Assembly: GCA_963731625.1 (NCBI GenBank)
Contig: CAVSWH010000004.1
Coordinates: forward strand, 682,001 to 746,000
DNA from: PALSA-555 sp963731625
GTDB taxonomy: Bacteria; Actinomycetota; Acidimicrobiia; IMCC26256; PALSA-555
Direction: 5' to 3'
Length of the DNA stretch: 64,000 nucleotides
Of the stretch, positions 42,164-51,263 are shown piece by piece. Made by a program: the position numbers and the translations under genes. The notes beneath the pieces were generated by a model. That model was not told the origin of the DNA. It did not search any database and was given only the letters and a program-made list of their open reading frames with translations. Position 1 is the first letter of the stretch; each line of letters opens with the position of its first letter.

Positions 42164-44390
42164 TCAGGCCGGCGCCACCTCGACCGGGATCCCGTTCAGC
42201 GCCGCCGTCCCCGACAGCGGGTCCACCGCCTCGGTGCCGGCCACGACGTTGCTGTTGACGCCCGGGTGCGCGGCGGCGACGTCGAGGCGCACCCCGTCGA
42301 GGTCGTGGCCCCAGCCGTGCGGCAAGCTCACGACGCCGCGCATCATGGCGTCGCTGACCTCGACGGGGACGAGCACCGACCCGCCCGGCCCGGCGAGCTT
42401 CGCCCGACCCTGGTCGGCCAGGCCGAGACGCGTCGCGTCGTCGGGATGCACGAGCAGGGTGCACCGCTCCCGGCCCTTCACGAGCACCTCGACGTTGTGC
42501 ATCCACGAGTTGTTGGAGCGCAGGTCGCGCCGGCCGATGAGCACCATCCCACCGGGGTCGTCATCGAGCGCGGCGCGGAGCCGTGCGGCGTCGGCGAGGA
42601 GCGGCGCCGGTGCGAGCTCGACCTTGCCACTCGGGGTGCGCAGCACCTCGGGGAGCCGGGACTCGAGTGGGCCGAGGTCGACGCCGTGGGGCGCGGCCTC
42701 GAGGCGCGTGAGCGAGAGGCCGTCGGGGTCGGCGCCGAACCCGTCACCGTACGGGCCGGTCCGCAGCATGAGGTCCAGGAGCCGCTCGGGGCCGCGCCGG
42801 CTCGCGAGCGCGTCGAGGAGCTCGTCCGGGTCGCGGCCGGCCACGTTCGACGCGGGCCGACGGACCGCCTTCTCGACGAGGCCGGCAACGATCGCGTCGT
42901 CGAGCTGGTCCGGATCGGCGTCCGCGCCGGCGCCGGCCACGATGTTGGCCAGCCGCAGCAGCGTCTCCCACTCCGGGCGCTCCTCGGCCTCCAAGGGCAC
43001 GAGGGGCGGCGAGTAGTTCGCGACGTTGCGCAGCGCGAGCGAGTACAGCGCGATGTCGTAGTGGCCGCGGGCGAGCATCGGCTCGGGCGGGAGGATGACG
43101 TCGGCGTGCCGACTCGTCTCGTTCACGTAGACGTCGACGCTGACCATGAACTCGAGATCGGCGAGCGCGCGGTCGAGTCGGCCGCTGTCCGGTGCGGACA
43201 GGACCGGGTTGCCGGCCACCGAGATGAGGGCGCGCACCTGGCCGTCGCCCGGGGTGTCGATCTCCTCGGCGAGACAGACGGCCGGCAGCTCGCCGAGCAC
43301 CTCGGGGAGACCCCGCACCCGACTCGTCCGTCGCCCCAGCCTGACGCCGCGGCCCACGCCGGGCTCGCCGCCCGTGTTGGCGCTGCCGGCCGCCGGCCGG
43401 GCGAACAGCGCGCCACCCTCGCGGTCCAGGTTGCCGGTGAGGACGTTGCACACGTCGACGAGCCAGGACGCGAGCGTGCCGAACTCCTGGGTGCAGGTGC
43501 CGATGCGGGCGTAGACGGCGGCGCGGGGCGCGCGCCACGTCGCGGGCCTGGCGCCGGATGGTGTCGGCGCCGATTCCGCAGCGGGCGGCGACGACCTCGG
43601 GCGAGAAGTCGGCGACGAGCGCCTCGACCTCGGCGAGGCCGTCGAGGTGGGGGCGGAGCCGTCCGGGGTCGGCGAGCCCCTCGGCGACGAGCGTGTGCGC
43701 GATCGCGGCGAGGAACAGTGCGTCGGTGCCCGGCCGGATGAAGAGGTGCTCGTCGGCCGCCTCCGCCGTCTTGGTGCGACGGGGGTCGACGACCACGAGC
43801 CGACCGCCGCGGGCACGCAGCGCGCGGAGCCGCCCGGGCAGGTCGGGCGCGGTGAGCAGGCTCCCGTTCGACGCGAGCGGGTTAGCGCCGAGGATCAGCA
43901 GGTGGTCGGTGCGGTCCACGTCGGGGATCGGGATCGAGAGCGGCGTACCGAAGCACAGCCCGGCCGCGACCTGCTTGGGCATCTGGTCGAGCGTGCTCGC
44001 CGAGTAGACGTTCACGGACCCGAGCGCCTGGAGCAGCGCCCGTCCGTAGAGCAGCCCGGACAGGTTGTGCGCGTTCGGGTTGCCGAGGTACACGGCGACG
44101 GCGTCGCGGCCGCCGCGCTCGAGGATGGGCAGGAGCCCGTCCTCCACGGCGTGGAGCGCGTCGGACCAGCTCACCTCGCGCCAGCCGTCGCCGTCGCGGC
44201 GCAGGGGCCGGCGCACCCGGTTCGGGTCCGCGTCGACGCGTCCGAGCACGCTGCCCTTCGGGCAGATGAATCCGTGGCTGAACACGTCGTCGCGGTCGCC
44301 GCGCACCCGCGTCACCGACCGGCCGTCCAGGACGAGCTCGAGCCCGCACGTCGCCTCGCACAGCGGGCACGTCCGGAACGCGACGGCCAT
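42164..44390 (-). pseudogene. molybdopterin-dependent oxidoreductase, single-base frameshift
   Basis: About 741 residues when repaired. N-terminal [4Fe-4S] ligands Cys8, Cys11, Cys15 and Cys43 (CPLCEATC...ICPKG), then the bis-MGD domains (LILGANPLASNGS, VVVDPRRTKTAEAADEHLFIRPGTD) and the C-terminal cofactor domain (NNSWMHNVEVLVKG, SLPHGWGHDLDGVRLDV). Formate dehydrogenase/nitrate-reductase-like family; electron partner not nearby. The frame breaks at about 43520-43535: RQARDVARAP must shift by +1 to continue AAVYARIGTCTQEFG. Leaderless ATG (TACGCT 6 nt upstream). It is decayed, programmed or a sequencing error. Confidence 0.87.
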
Positions 44391-44446
44391 ACGGCCAGCG
44401 TACGTGGACTGGGTACGCTGCGCCTCCGACCCCCCGGAGGCATCCC

Positions 44447-45685
44447 GTGCAGGCACTCGTGTTCGGCGTCACTCCAGGGTTCGCGCCCCCCGAGACGGCC
44501 GACACCGACAACCTGCTGCTCACGAACCTGGCGGCGACGCCGATGGCGCTGCAGGAGGTGGCGGACCCGACGCTGCTCGGGGATGACTGGGTCGTGCTGC
44601 GCACCCGACTGACGGGCATCTGCGGCTCGGATTCCAAGCAGGTGTTCATGGACACGGGGGGCGATGCCACCGACTTCGCGATGACCGCGTTCATCAGCTT
44701 CCCGCAGGTGCTCGGCCACGAGGTCGTCGCCGACGTCGTCGAGCGCGGCCCCGCGGTGCGGGGCCTCGACGTCGGCCAGCGCGTCGTGCTGCAGTGCTGG
44801 CTCTCGTGCACGCCCCGCGGGATCACGCCGGTGTGTCCGGCGTGCGAGGCCGGCGACTACTCGCTCTGCTGGCACTTCACCGACGGGCGCATCGCGCCGG
44901 GCATCCACACCGGCAACTCCAGCGACGCGACGGGCGGCTTCGCCGAGCTGCTGCCCGCGCACGTCTCACAGGCGATCCGGGTGCCCGACGGCGTCTCGGA
45001 CGAGGTCGCGGTGCTCGCCGACCCGTTCGCCGTGTCGCTGCACGGTGTGACCCGCCACCCGCCGCGGCCGGGCGGCCACGCGCTCGTCTGGGGCGCGGGC
45101 GCGCTCGGCCTCTCGGCGGTCGCGGTGCTGCGTGCGCTGTACCCCGACGTGGCTGTCGCCGTCGCGGCCCGCCATCCGGCACAGCAGGCGGTCGCCGCCC
45201 AGCTCGGCGCGACCGTGTTCGACTCCGAGCTCGACCGGGAGGAGCTCGTCGTCGCGCTCGCCGACTGGTCCGGTGGGCGGCTGCACCATCCCTGGGTCGG
45301 CCTCCCGATCGCGCAGCCGGGCGGGATCGACGTCTGCTACGACACGATCGGCGCGCCCCACACCATCGAGGTCGCGCTGCGGGTCCTCGCGGCACGGTCC
45401 TCACTCGTCGTGAGCGGCGTGCACGCGTCCGAGCGGTACGAGTGGTCGCCCCAGTACTTCAAAGAGATCAACCTCGTGGGCTCGAACGCGTTCGGCATCG
45501 AGGAGGTCGACGGCGTCCGCCAGCACGCCATCCGCCATTACCTCGACCTCGTCCAGGCGGGTCGGGTCGATCTCACGCCCATGCTCACGCACACGTTCCG
45601 ACTCGAGCAATGGCGGGACGCGTTCACCACGATCGCCAAGCAGCACGAGACCGGCGCGATCAAGGTCGCGTTCGACTTCCGATGA
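44447..45685 (+). CDS. zinc-dependent alcohol dehydrogenase family protein
   Basis: 412 residues (MDR fold). Catalytic-zinc residues Cys59 (GICGSD) and His91/Glu92 (LGHEVV) are present; structural-zinc cysteines lie in CTPRGITPVCPACEAGDYSLCW; cofactor loop GAGALGLSAVAVLRAL. The insertion around 115-145 is longer than usual. GTG start with CCGGAGG upstream. ATGA overlap with the next gene couples it to the MBL hydrolase, a pairing that fits aldehyde/thiol-adduct metabolism (inference). Confidence 0.85.
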   Translation: MQALVFGVTPGFAPPETADTDNLLLTNLAATPMALQEVADPTLLGDDWVVLRTRLTGICGSDSKQVFMDTGGDATDFAMTAFISFPQVLGHEVVADVVERGPAVRGLDVGQRVVLQCWLSCTPRGITPVCPACEAGDYSLCWHFTDGRIAPGIHTGNSSDATGGFAELLPAHVSQAIRVPDGVSDEVAVLADPFAVSLHGVTRHPPRPGGHALVWGAGALGLSAVAVLRALYPDVAVAVAARHPAQQAVAAQLGATVFDSELDREELVVALADWSGGRLHHPWVGLPIAQPGGIDVCYDTIGAPHTIEVALRVLAARSSLVVSGVHASERYEWSPQYFKEINLVGSNAFGIEEVDGVRQHAIRHYLDLVQAGRVDLTPMLTHTFRLEQWRDAFTTIAKQHETGAIKVAFDFR

Positions 45686-46395
45686 GCCAGCTGTACTTCC
45701 GCCAGCTCCTCGCCGGGCGCGACTTCGCGCGCGACGACCCGATCGCGCCCCAGATGGTGAACTTCGTGTATCTCATCGGTGATCGGGACACCGGTGACGC
45801 GGTCGCCGTCGATCCGGCGTACGGCGTGGGTGAGCTGGTCGAGCTCCTCGACGCCGACGGGCTGCGCATGACCGGCGTGCTCGCCACCCATTGGCATCCC
45901 GACCACCTCGGCGGCGACCTCATGGGCTACCCGATCGAGGGAATCCGCGAGCTGGTCGGCCGCGACGACGTGCGCGCGCCCGTCCACGTGCAGGCCAGCG
46001 AGGCCGAGTGGGTGAAGCGCGCGACGGGCGTCGCCGACAGTGACCTCGTCGTGCACGAGAGCGGCGACGTCGTCGAGGTCGGCCATGTCCCGATCCGGCT
46101 GGTGCACACACCCGGGCACACGCCCGGCAGCCAGTGCTTCGTCGTCGACGGGAAACTCGTCGCCGGCGACACGCTGTTCCTCGACGGGTGCGGCCGCACC
46201 GACCTTCCCGGCGGTGACGCCGACGAGATGTACGAGAGCCTCACACAGCGCCTCGCGGCGATCCCCGACGACACCGTCTTGTACCCCGGGCACCTGTACT
46301 CGCCCGAGCCGTTCGCCACGATGGGCGAGACGCGGCACCGCAACTACGTGTTCCGACTCCCCACGCTCGAGCAGTGGCGCACGCTCCTCGGCTGA
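45682..46395 (+). CDS. MBL-fold hydrolase (glyoxalase II-like)
   Basis: 237 residues. ATHWHPDHLGG (His70, His72, Asp74, His75), VHTPGHTPGSQ and AGDTLFLDGCGRTDLPGG identify a glyoxalase II/persulfide-dioxygenase type metallo-hydrolase. Coupled by ATGA to the alcohol dehydrogenase gene, it may hydrolyse the thioester made by that enzyme, for example a mycothiol adduct; this is inferred from pairing. Confidence 0.85.
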   Translation: MSQLYFRQLLAGRDFARDDPIAPQMVNFVYLIGDRDTGDAVAVDPAYGVGELVELLDADGLRMTGVLATHWHPDHLGGDLMGYPIEGIRELVGRDDVRAPVHVQASEAEWVKRATGVADSDLVVHESGDVVEVGHVPIRLVHTPGHTPGSQCFVVDGKLVAGDTLFLDGCGRTDLPGGDADEMYESLTQRLAAIPDDTVLYPGHLYSPEPFATMGETRHRNYVFRLPTLEQWRTLLG

Positions 46396-46856
46396 ACGTC
46401 CGAATCGAGGAGCGCCGCTACGACTCGCCGGTCTCGGTCGCCCTCGTCACCGAGCTCCTCGCCGAGCTGCTCGCCCGGTACGGGTTCGAAGACCCCGACC
46501 CCGACAATCTCGACGTGGCCCAGCTCGCGGCGCCGCACGGCACGTTCGTGCTGGCATGGGTCGACGCCGAGGCCGTCGGATGTGGCGCGCTACGGCGCGC
46601 CGACGAGCGCGTCGCAGAGATCAAACGGATGTACGTGCGGCCGGCGTGGCGCGGCCACGGCGTGAGCCGGGCTGTGTTGCTCGCCGTCGAAGCGCGGGCC
46701 CGGGAGCTGGGATACGAACGACTCATCCTCGAGACGGGGACCCGCCAGCCCGAGGCGATCGGCCTCTACACGTCCAGCGGGTACGAGCCGATCCCTCCGT
46801 ACGGTGCGTACCGCTGGTCGCCCCTCAGCCGCTGCTTCGGCCGCACCCTTCGCTGA
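46374..46856 (+). CDS. GNAT family N-acetyltransferase
   Basis: 160 residues. Acetyl-CoA-binding motif A is EIKRMYVRPAWRGHGVSRAVLLAVE, followed by YERLILETGTRQPEAIGLYTSSGYEPI. Single-domain enzyme with unknown acceptor. The GTG start at 46374 overlaps the MBL gene by 22 bp; no better start exists downstream before the first strand. Confidence 0.85.
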   Translation: MAHAPRLNVRIEERRYDSPVSVALVTELLAELLARYGFEDPDPDNLDVAQLAAPHGTFVLAWVDAEAVGCGALRRADERVAEIKRMYVRPAWRGHGVSRAVLLAVEARARELGYERLILETGTRQPEAIGLYTSSGYEPIPPYGAYRWSPLSRCFGRTLR

Positions 46857-46916
46857 GCCCGTCGCCCGAGCTCGCGCGCCCGTCGTGGCGGGCGGTCCTC
46901 TCCTGTCCCGACGGGC
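46857..46916. terminator. possible bidirectional terminator
   Basis: Between two convergent genes, GCCCGTCG (46857-46864) pairs with CGACGGGC (46909-46916), and a smaller CGCCC/GGGCG stem sits inside. No T-run, as usual for very GC-rich actinobacterial terminators. Weak evidence. Confidence 0.3.
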
Positions 46917-46920
46917 CTCG

Positions 46921-47148
46921 TCAGCCCGGGGATGGACTCGACGGTGTCGCACGCCAGCGTCGCGGAGGCGGGTAGACGAACCGGGCGATCGTCGCCGACA
47001 GCCACCCGATCGCGAACCCGAGAAAGACCAGCACGACGTCGTGTCGCTTGCCGGCGGGGGCGACGACGTCTGCCAGCAGGAGCCCGACGCCCCACACGAC
47101 CAATATCCCCACGCTGTACGCCGTGTAGGTCCTCAGCCGCGCTCGCAT
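46921..47148 (-). CDS. small two-helix membrane protein
   Basis: 75 residues with two helices (YTAYSVGILVVWGVGLLLAD and DVVLVFLGFAIGWLSATIARF) and a basic, Ser/Pro-rich C-terminal tail. No family recognised. ATG 47148 is chosen because AGAGGCGG is 7 nt upstream; ATG 47193 is also in frame. Confidence 0.6.
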   Translation of the reverse strand: MRARLRTYTAYSVGILVVWGVGLLLADVVAPAGKRHDVVLVFLGFAIGWLSATIARFVYPPPRRWRATPSSPSPG

Positions 47149-47245
47149 CTGGTACCGCCTCTCTCGCCCGAAACGGAGCTCCGGGCCCAGCATCGCGGCG
47201 CCGCACCCGGTGCGCTCGTCGCCCCGTCGCGGACGCGCCGCGGCG

Positions 47246-48463
47246 TTACGCGGCGTCGAAGAGGACGGCGAGCTGCTGGGGCCCGCGGAAGGCGAGGCCC
47301 GCGACGACCGGTGGTGCCGCGTCGGGGTCGAGGCGCAGGTTGGGCAGCCGGCTGAGGATCAGGTCGAGTCCGACACGCAGCTCCAGACGCGCCAGGTGCA
47401 TGCCGAGGCACTGGTGCTGGCCGGTGCCGAACGCCAGGTGGTTCTGCACCGGCCGGTCGAGGTCGAACTCGCCGGCGTGGTCGTAGCGGGCCTCGTCGTG
47501 GTTCGCCGACCCGGTGATCACGCTGATCGCCGCGCCCTTCGGGATCGGGCAGCCACCCGCCTCGGCGTCGACCGCCGCGACGCGGCTCACCTGGGTCACC
47601 GACGTCTCCCAGCGCAGCGTCTCCTCGGTCACCGCGGGCAGGAGCGTGCGGTCGGCGCGGACGCGGTCGAGGTCCTCGGGGTGGGTGAGCAGCGCGGTGA
47701 GCGCGTTGCCCATGACCCGGAACGTCGTCTCCGCGCCCGCGGGCAGGAGCAGCCGGAGGAAGCCGTAGATCTTCTCGTCGGTGAGCCGCTCCCCGTCGAT
47801 CTCGGCGTGGACCAGGTCGCTGATGAGGTCGTCGCGCGGGTTCTTCCGCCGGTCCTGGACGATCGGCGCGAGGTAGTCGCGCATCGCACGCGAGGCCGCC
47901 ATCCCCTGCTCGGGATGGAGCGGTCCCGTGTTGATCTGCTCCGCCCAGTGGTGGAACTGGCCGCTGTCCTCCAGCGGCACGCCGACGAGACCGCAGATGA
48001 CCTGCACCGGGTACTTGCTGGTGATGTCGCGCACGAGGTCGGCGTGCCCGTTCGGCGCGATGTCGTCGAGCAGGCGCGTGATGGTCGGCCGGATGAGGGT
48101 CTCGTCCCAGCGCTCGAGCGCGGAGGCTCGGAAGGCGTGCGCGACGAGGTTCCGGTAGCTGCGGTGCTCCTGGCCGTCCATGGCCAGGATGAGCTCGCCC
48201 ATGTACTGGCCGATGTGCTCGGCGTTAATCGACGACGAGAACGACTGCCCGTCGCGCAGCACCGCCTCGACGTCGGCGAAGCGCGTGACCGAGTACATCG
48301 GCCGCTCGGTGAAGCCGGTCGGGCCGTTGTGGCTCCGGAACACCGGGCACTCGCGGCGCGCTTCCTCCCAGATCGGGTAGGGCTGGCCGGTGACGAAGTC
48401 CATCTGCTCGTAGTCGAACTCGGGTGTCGTCGCCTGGCTCACGAGCTCCCCCACACGTCGCAC
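47246..48463 (-). CDS. cytochrome P450
   Basis: 405 residues. Haem-binding FGTGQHQCLG with Cys352, K-helix ETLR (281-284), and I-helix AGAETT (242-247; Glu-Thr pair for O2 activation). Bacterial class I type, needing a ferredoxin partner not present here. It would hydroxylate a hydrophobic acid, terpene or steroid-like compound. The start is uncertain: GTG 48463, or GTG 48442 with GGGGGAG 3 nt upstream. The perfect palindrome at 48470-48487 covers its probable -10, so it is likely repressor-controlled, together with the divergent catabolic operon. Confidence 0.9.
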   Translation of the reverse strand: MRRVGELVSQATTPEFDYEQMDFVTGQPYPIWEEARRECPVFRSHNGPTGFTERPMYSVTRFADVEAVLRDGQSFSSSINAEHIGQYMGELILAMDGQEHRSYRNLVAHAFRASALERWDETLIRPTITRLLDDIAPNGHADLVRDITSKYPVQVICGLVGVPLEDSGQFHHWAEQINTGPLHPEQGMAASRAMRDYLAPIVQDRRKNPRDDLISDLVHAEIDGERLTDEKIYGFLRLLLPAGAETTFRVMGNALTALLTHPEDLDRVRADRTLLPAVTEETLRWETSVTQVSRVAAVDAEAGGCPIPKGAAISVITGSANHDEARYDHAGEFDLDRPVQNHLAFGTGQHQCLGMHLARLELRVGLDLILSRLPNLRLDPDAAPPVVAGLAFRGPQQLAVLFDAA

Positions 48464-48469
48464 GCGTTT

Positions 48470-48487
48470 CCTGACACGGTAGTCAGG
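48470..48487. promoter_or_regulatory. perfect 6+6 bp palindrome in the P450/acyl-CoA dehydrogenase divergent promoter
   Basis: CCTGAC-ACGGTA-GTCAGG. On the minus strand its centre is TACCGT, a -10 match for the P450 gene; its right end is near the -35 region of the rightward gene, whose -10 is TAGGCT (48509-48514). A dimeric TetR-like repressor bound here could control both directions. Confidence 0.6.
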
Positions 48488-48521
48488 TTCGAGAACGCCT
48501 ACAACCGTTAGGCTGCAAGGG

Positions 48522-49751
48522 ATGGCTAGTCATCCGGGTGGCGCGCGTGGCACCGACCCGTTCGCCGAGACCGAGGACCAGGCGGCGCTCCGGGGCCTCG
48601 CGCGCGACGTCGCCGAGCGCGACCTCGCGCCCCACGCGCGCCACTGGGACGAGACCGAGGAGTTCCCCGAGGGATCCTGGGACGCGCTGCGCAAGGCCGA
48701 CCTCTTCGGCATCACGATCGACCCCCGCTACGGCGGCATGGGGATGGGCGACATCGAGGCCGCGATCGTCCTCGAGGAGCTGGCGCGTGTCGACGTCTCG
48801 AGCGCGATCCTCGCCCAGCTCATCTTCAACGGCCCGCCCCGGGCGATCCAGCATCTCGGGAGCGAGGAGCTCAAGGCGCGCTGGCTGCCGCTCGCCGCGT
48901 CCGGCGAGGCGCTGTTCTGCATCGGGATCAGCGAATCCGAGGCGGGGTCCGCGGTGACGCACATGCGGGCCCGCCTCAGCCCCGACGGGGACGGCTACCG
49001 GCTCCAGGCCTACAAGAACTACGTGACGGGCGGGCACAAGGCGCGCTGCTGCCTCGTGTGGTGCCGGTTCCCGGGCAGCGAGGGTGCGAAGGGCATCGGG
49101 GCCGTCGTCGTCGACCTCGAATTGGAGGGCGTCACCGTCGCCGGCACCCACGTCAAGATGGGGCTGCGGGGCACGAGCGAGGCGGAGCTCGCGTTCGACG
49201 ACGTCTACGTCGCGCCCGAGGACGTGCTGCTCGCCGGAGACCGGGGCTCGAGCGACGCGTTCAAGACGCTCATCTCGCACATCAACCACGAGCGCTGCGG
49301 CAACGCGGCGATGTGCCTCGGCGCCGCCCAGGGCTCGCTCGAGTACGCGGTGCGGTACATGAACGAGCGCACCATCGGCGGCCACCCGATCGCCGAGCTG
49401 CAGGGCCTCCAGTGGAAGGTCGCGGACATGGCCACGCAGCTCGAGGGGGCACGGCTGCTCCTGGCCCGGGCGCTGCGCCTCGCAGGTCCGGACGGGACGC
49501 CGCCGGCCCTCGAGGCGGCGATGGCGAAGTGCGCGGCGAACCTCGCGGCGAAGTTCGTGTGCGACGAGGCCATCCAGCTCCTCGGCGGCTACGGCTACAG
49601 CCGCGAGTACCCCGTCGAGCGCGCCTACCGGGACATCCGCGGGCTCTGCATCGGCGCGGGCACGGTCGAGATCCAACGCAACTTCATCGGGTCCCAGATC
49701 CTGCGCGGCGCCACCCCCGCGGGGCCGTCGTGGCGCAACCCGCTCATCTGA
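48522..49751 (+). CDS. acyl-CoA dehydrogenase
   Basis: 409 residues. FAD/substrate segments FCIGISESEAGSAVTHMRAR, MGLRGTSEAELAFDDVYV, and QLLGGYGYSREYPVERAYRD are typical. At the usual catalytic Glu position the motif reads IGAGTVEIQRN, so Ala replaces Glu; another residue or a partner subunit may provide the base. Leaderless ATG (TAGGCT 7 nt upstream) next to the repressor-like palindrome. First gene of a rightward catabolic operon with the ligase. Confidence 0.88.
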   Translation: MASHPGGARGTDPFAETEDQAALRGLARDVAERDLAPHARHWDETEEFPEGSWDALRKADLFGITIDPRYGGMGMGDIEAAIVLEELARVDVSSAILAQLIFNGPPRAIQHLGSEELKARWLPLAASGEALFCIGISESEAGSAVTHMRARLSPDGDGYRLQAYKNYVTGGHKARCCLVWCRFPGSEGAKGIGAVVVDLELEGVTVAGTHVKMGLRGTSEAELAFDDVYVAPEDVLLAGDRGSSDAFKTLISHINHERCGNAAMCLGAAQGSLEYAVRYMNERTIGGHPIAELQGLQWKVADMATQLEGARLLLARALRLAGPDGTPPALEAAMAKCAANLAAKFVCDEAIQLLGGYGYSREYPVERAYRDIRGLCIGAGTVEIQRNFIGSQILRGATPAGPSWRNPLI

Positions 49752-51262
49752 GACCGACCTACCGGCACCCCGAGGCGCGCGCGTACCGTGCGCCGGGCGG
49801 GCCGTGGGACGCGCCGAGCCTCGACACCGCCCTGACCACCGCAGCCACCGCGGCGCGGGGTCCGGTGCTCGTCGACGACGCGACCGAGCTCGACGGGCCC
49901 GGTCTCCTCGCCGCGACGGCCGCGCTCGCCGGGGGCCTGCGCGCGGCCGGCGTCCGCCGGGGCGACGTCGTGGCGTGGCAGGCCCCGAACTGGCACGAGG
50001 TCGTCCTCCTCTACCGGGCCTGCTGGCGCCTCGGCGCCGTGGCCGGCCCGATCCACCAGCACGCCGGCCCCGCCGAGGTGGAGCACATGCTCGGAGTGCT
50101 GCACCCGCGGCTGTTCCTGTCGACCGACGAGGTGCGCGGCCCCGCCGCACGGCTGCCCTCGCTCCTCGACGCCGGCGCGCCCGTGCACCAGTCGGCGGCG
50201 CGCCCCGCGGACCTGGCCGTCGCGCTCTTCACGTCCGGCTCGACCGGCGGGCCCAAGGCGGCACTGCACACCCAGCGGGGCCTGGCGTGGAAGGGCCGGG
50301 TCATGGCCGCCGCGCATCGCCTCGCGCCGACCGACGCCATCCTCATGCCCGCGCCGCTGGCGCACGTGTCGGGGCTGCTCAACGCGGTCCTCGTCGCCGG
50401 GACGGTGCCGATGCGCGCCGAGCTCATGCCCCGCTGGGACCCCGAGACGGCGCTGCAGCGCATCGAGGACGCGCACATCACGTTCATGATCGGACCACCG
50501 ACCTTCTTCGTGGCGCTCCTCGGCGCGCCGAAGTTCGAGACACGGCGGGTGGAGAGCCTCCGGCTCGTCTCGAGCGGCGGCGCCGGGGTGACCCCCGCGT
50601 TCGTCACCGACGCCAGCGCGCGACTGCACGCGCGTGTGAAGCGCACGTACGGCTCGACCGAGGCGCCCACCATGACGACGAGCACCGACGGCGACCCGCC
50701 CGACCGGGCGCGGGACACCGACGGCCACCCCGTCGGCGCGGTGCGCCTGCGGGTGAGCGAGCCCGTCACGGGCGCGGCCCGCCCGACGGGCGAGGTCGGT
50801 GAGCTGTGGCTGCGGGGCCCCGAGCTCTTCGTCGGGTACGCCGACGCCGAGCAGACGGCGGCGGCGATCCGGCGAGGGTGGTTCCGCACCGGCGACCTGG
50901 CGACGGTCGACGCCGACGGATGGCTGACGATCGTCGGGCGGATCAAGGACATCATCATCCGTGCCGGCGAGAACATCGCCGCCGCCGACGTCGAAGGCGT
51001 GCTGGAGGCGCACCCCGACGTCGCGCAGGCGGTGGCGGTCGGCTACCCGGACCCGCTCGTCGGCGAGCGCGTGTGCGCGTTCGTCGTGACGCGGGCGCCG
51101 TTCGACCTGGCGACCTGCCGAGCGTGGTTCGAACGCCGAGGGGTGGCGCGCTTCAAGACGCCCGAGCGCGTCGTGCGCGTCGACGAGCTGCCGCTGCTCT
51201 CCGCGGGAAAGCCCGACCGCGCCGCACTGCGGGACCGTGCCGCGGCCGAGACGGCGGCCTGA
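49730..51262 (+). CDS. acyl-CoA synthetase (AMP-forming)
   Basis: 510 residues, ANL superfamily. P-loop LFTSGSTGGPKAAL, YGSTEAPTMT, hinge GWFRTGDLATVDADGWLTIVGRIKD and the acyl-AMP lysine in LSAGKPDRAAL are all present. It activates a carboxylic acid to its CoA thioester for the neighbouring dehydrogenases. Start is unusual: GTG 49730 overlaps the dehydrogenase by 22 bp; a CTG at 49748, overlapping its stop as CTGA, is the alternative. No ATG is available before the first conserved region. Confidence 0.88.
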   Translation: MAQPAHLRPTYRHPEARAYRAPGGPWDAPSLDTALTTAATAARGPVLVDDATELDGPGLLAATAALAGGLRAAGVRRGDVVAWQAPNWHEVVLLYRACWRLGAVAGPIHQHAGPAEVEHMLGVLHPRLFLSTDEVRGPAARLPSLLDAGAPVHQSAARPADLAVALFTSGSTGGPKAALHTQRGLAWKGRVMAAAHRLAPTDAILMPAPLAHVSGLLNAVLVAGTVPMRAELMPRWDPETALQRIEDAHITFMIGPPTFFVALLGAPKFETRRVESLRLVSSGGAGVTPAFVTDASARLHARVKRTYGSTEAPTMTTSTDGDPPDRARDTDGHPVGAVRLRVSEPVTGAARPTGEVGELWLRGPELFVGYADAEQTAAAIRRGWFRTGDLATVDADGWLTIVGRIKDIIIRAGENIAAADVEGVLEAHPDVAQAVAVGYPDPLVGERVCAFVVTRAPFDLATCRAWFERRGVARFKTPERVVRVDELPLLSAGKPDRAALRDRAAAETAA

Positions 51263-51263
51263 A

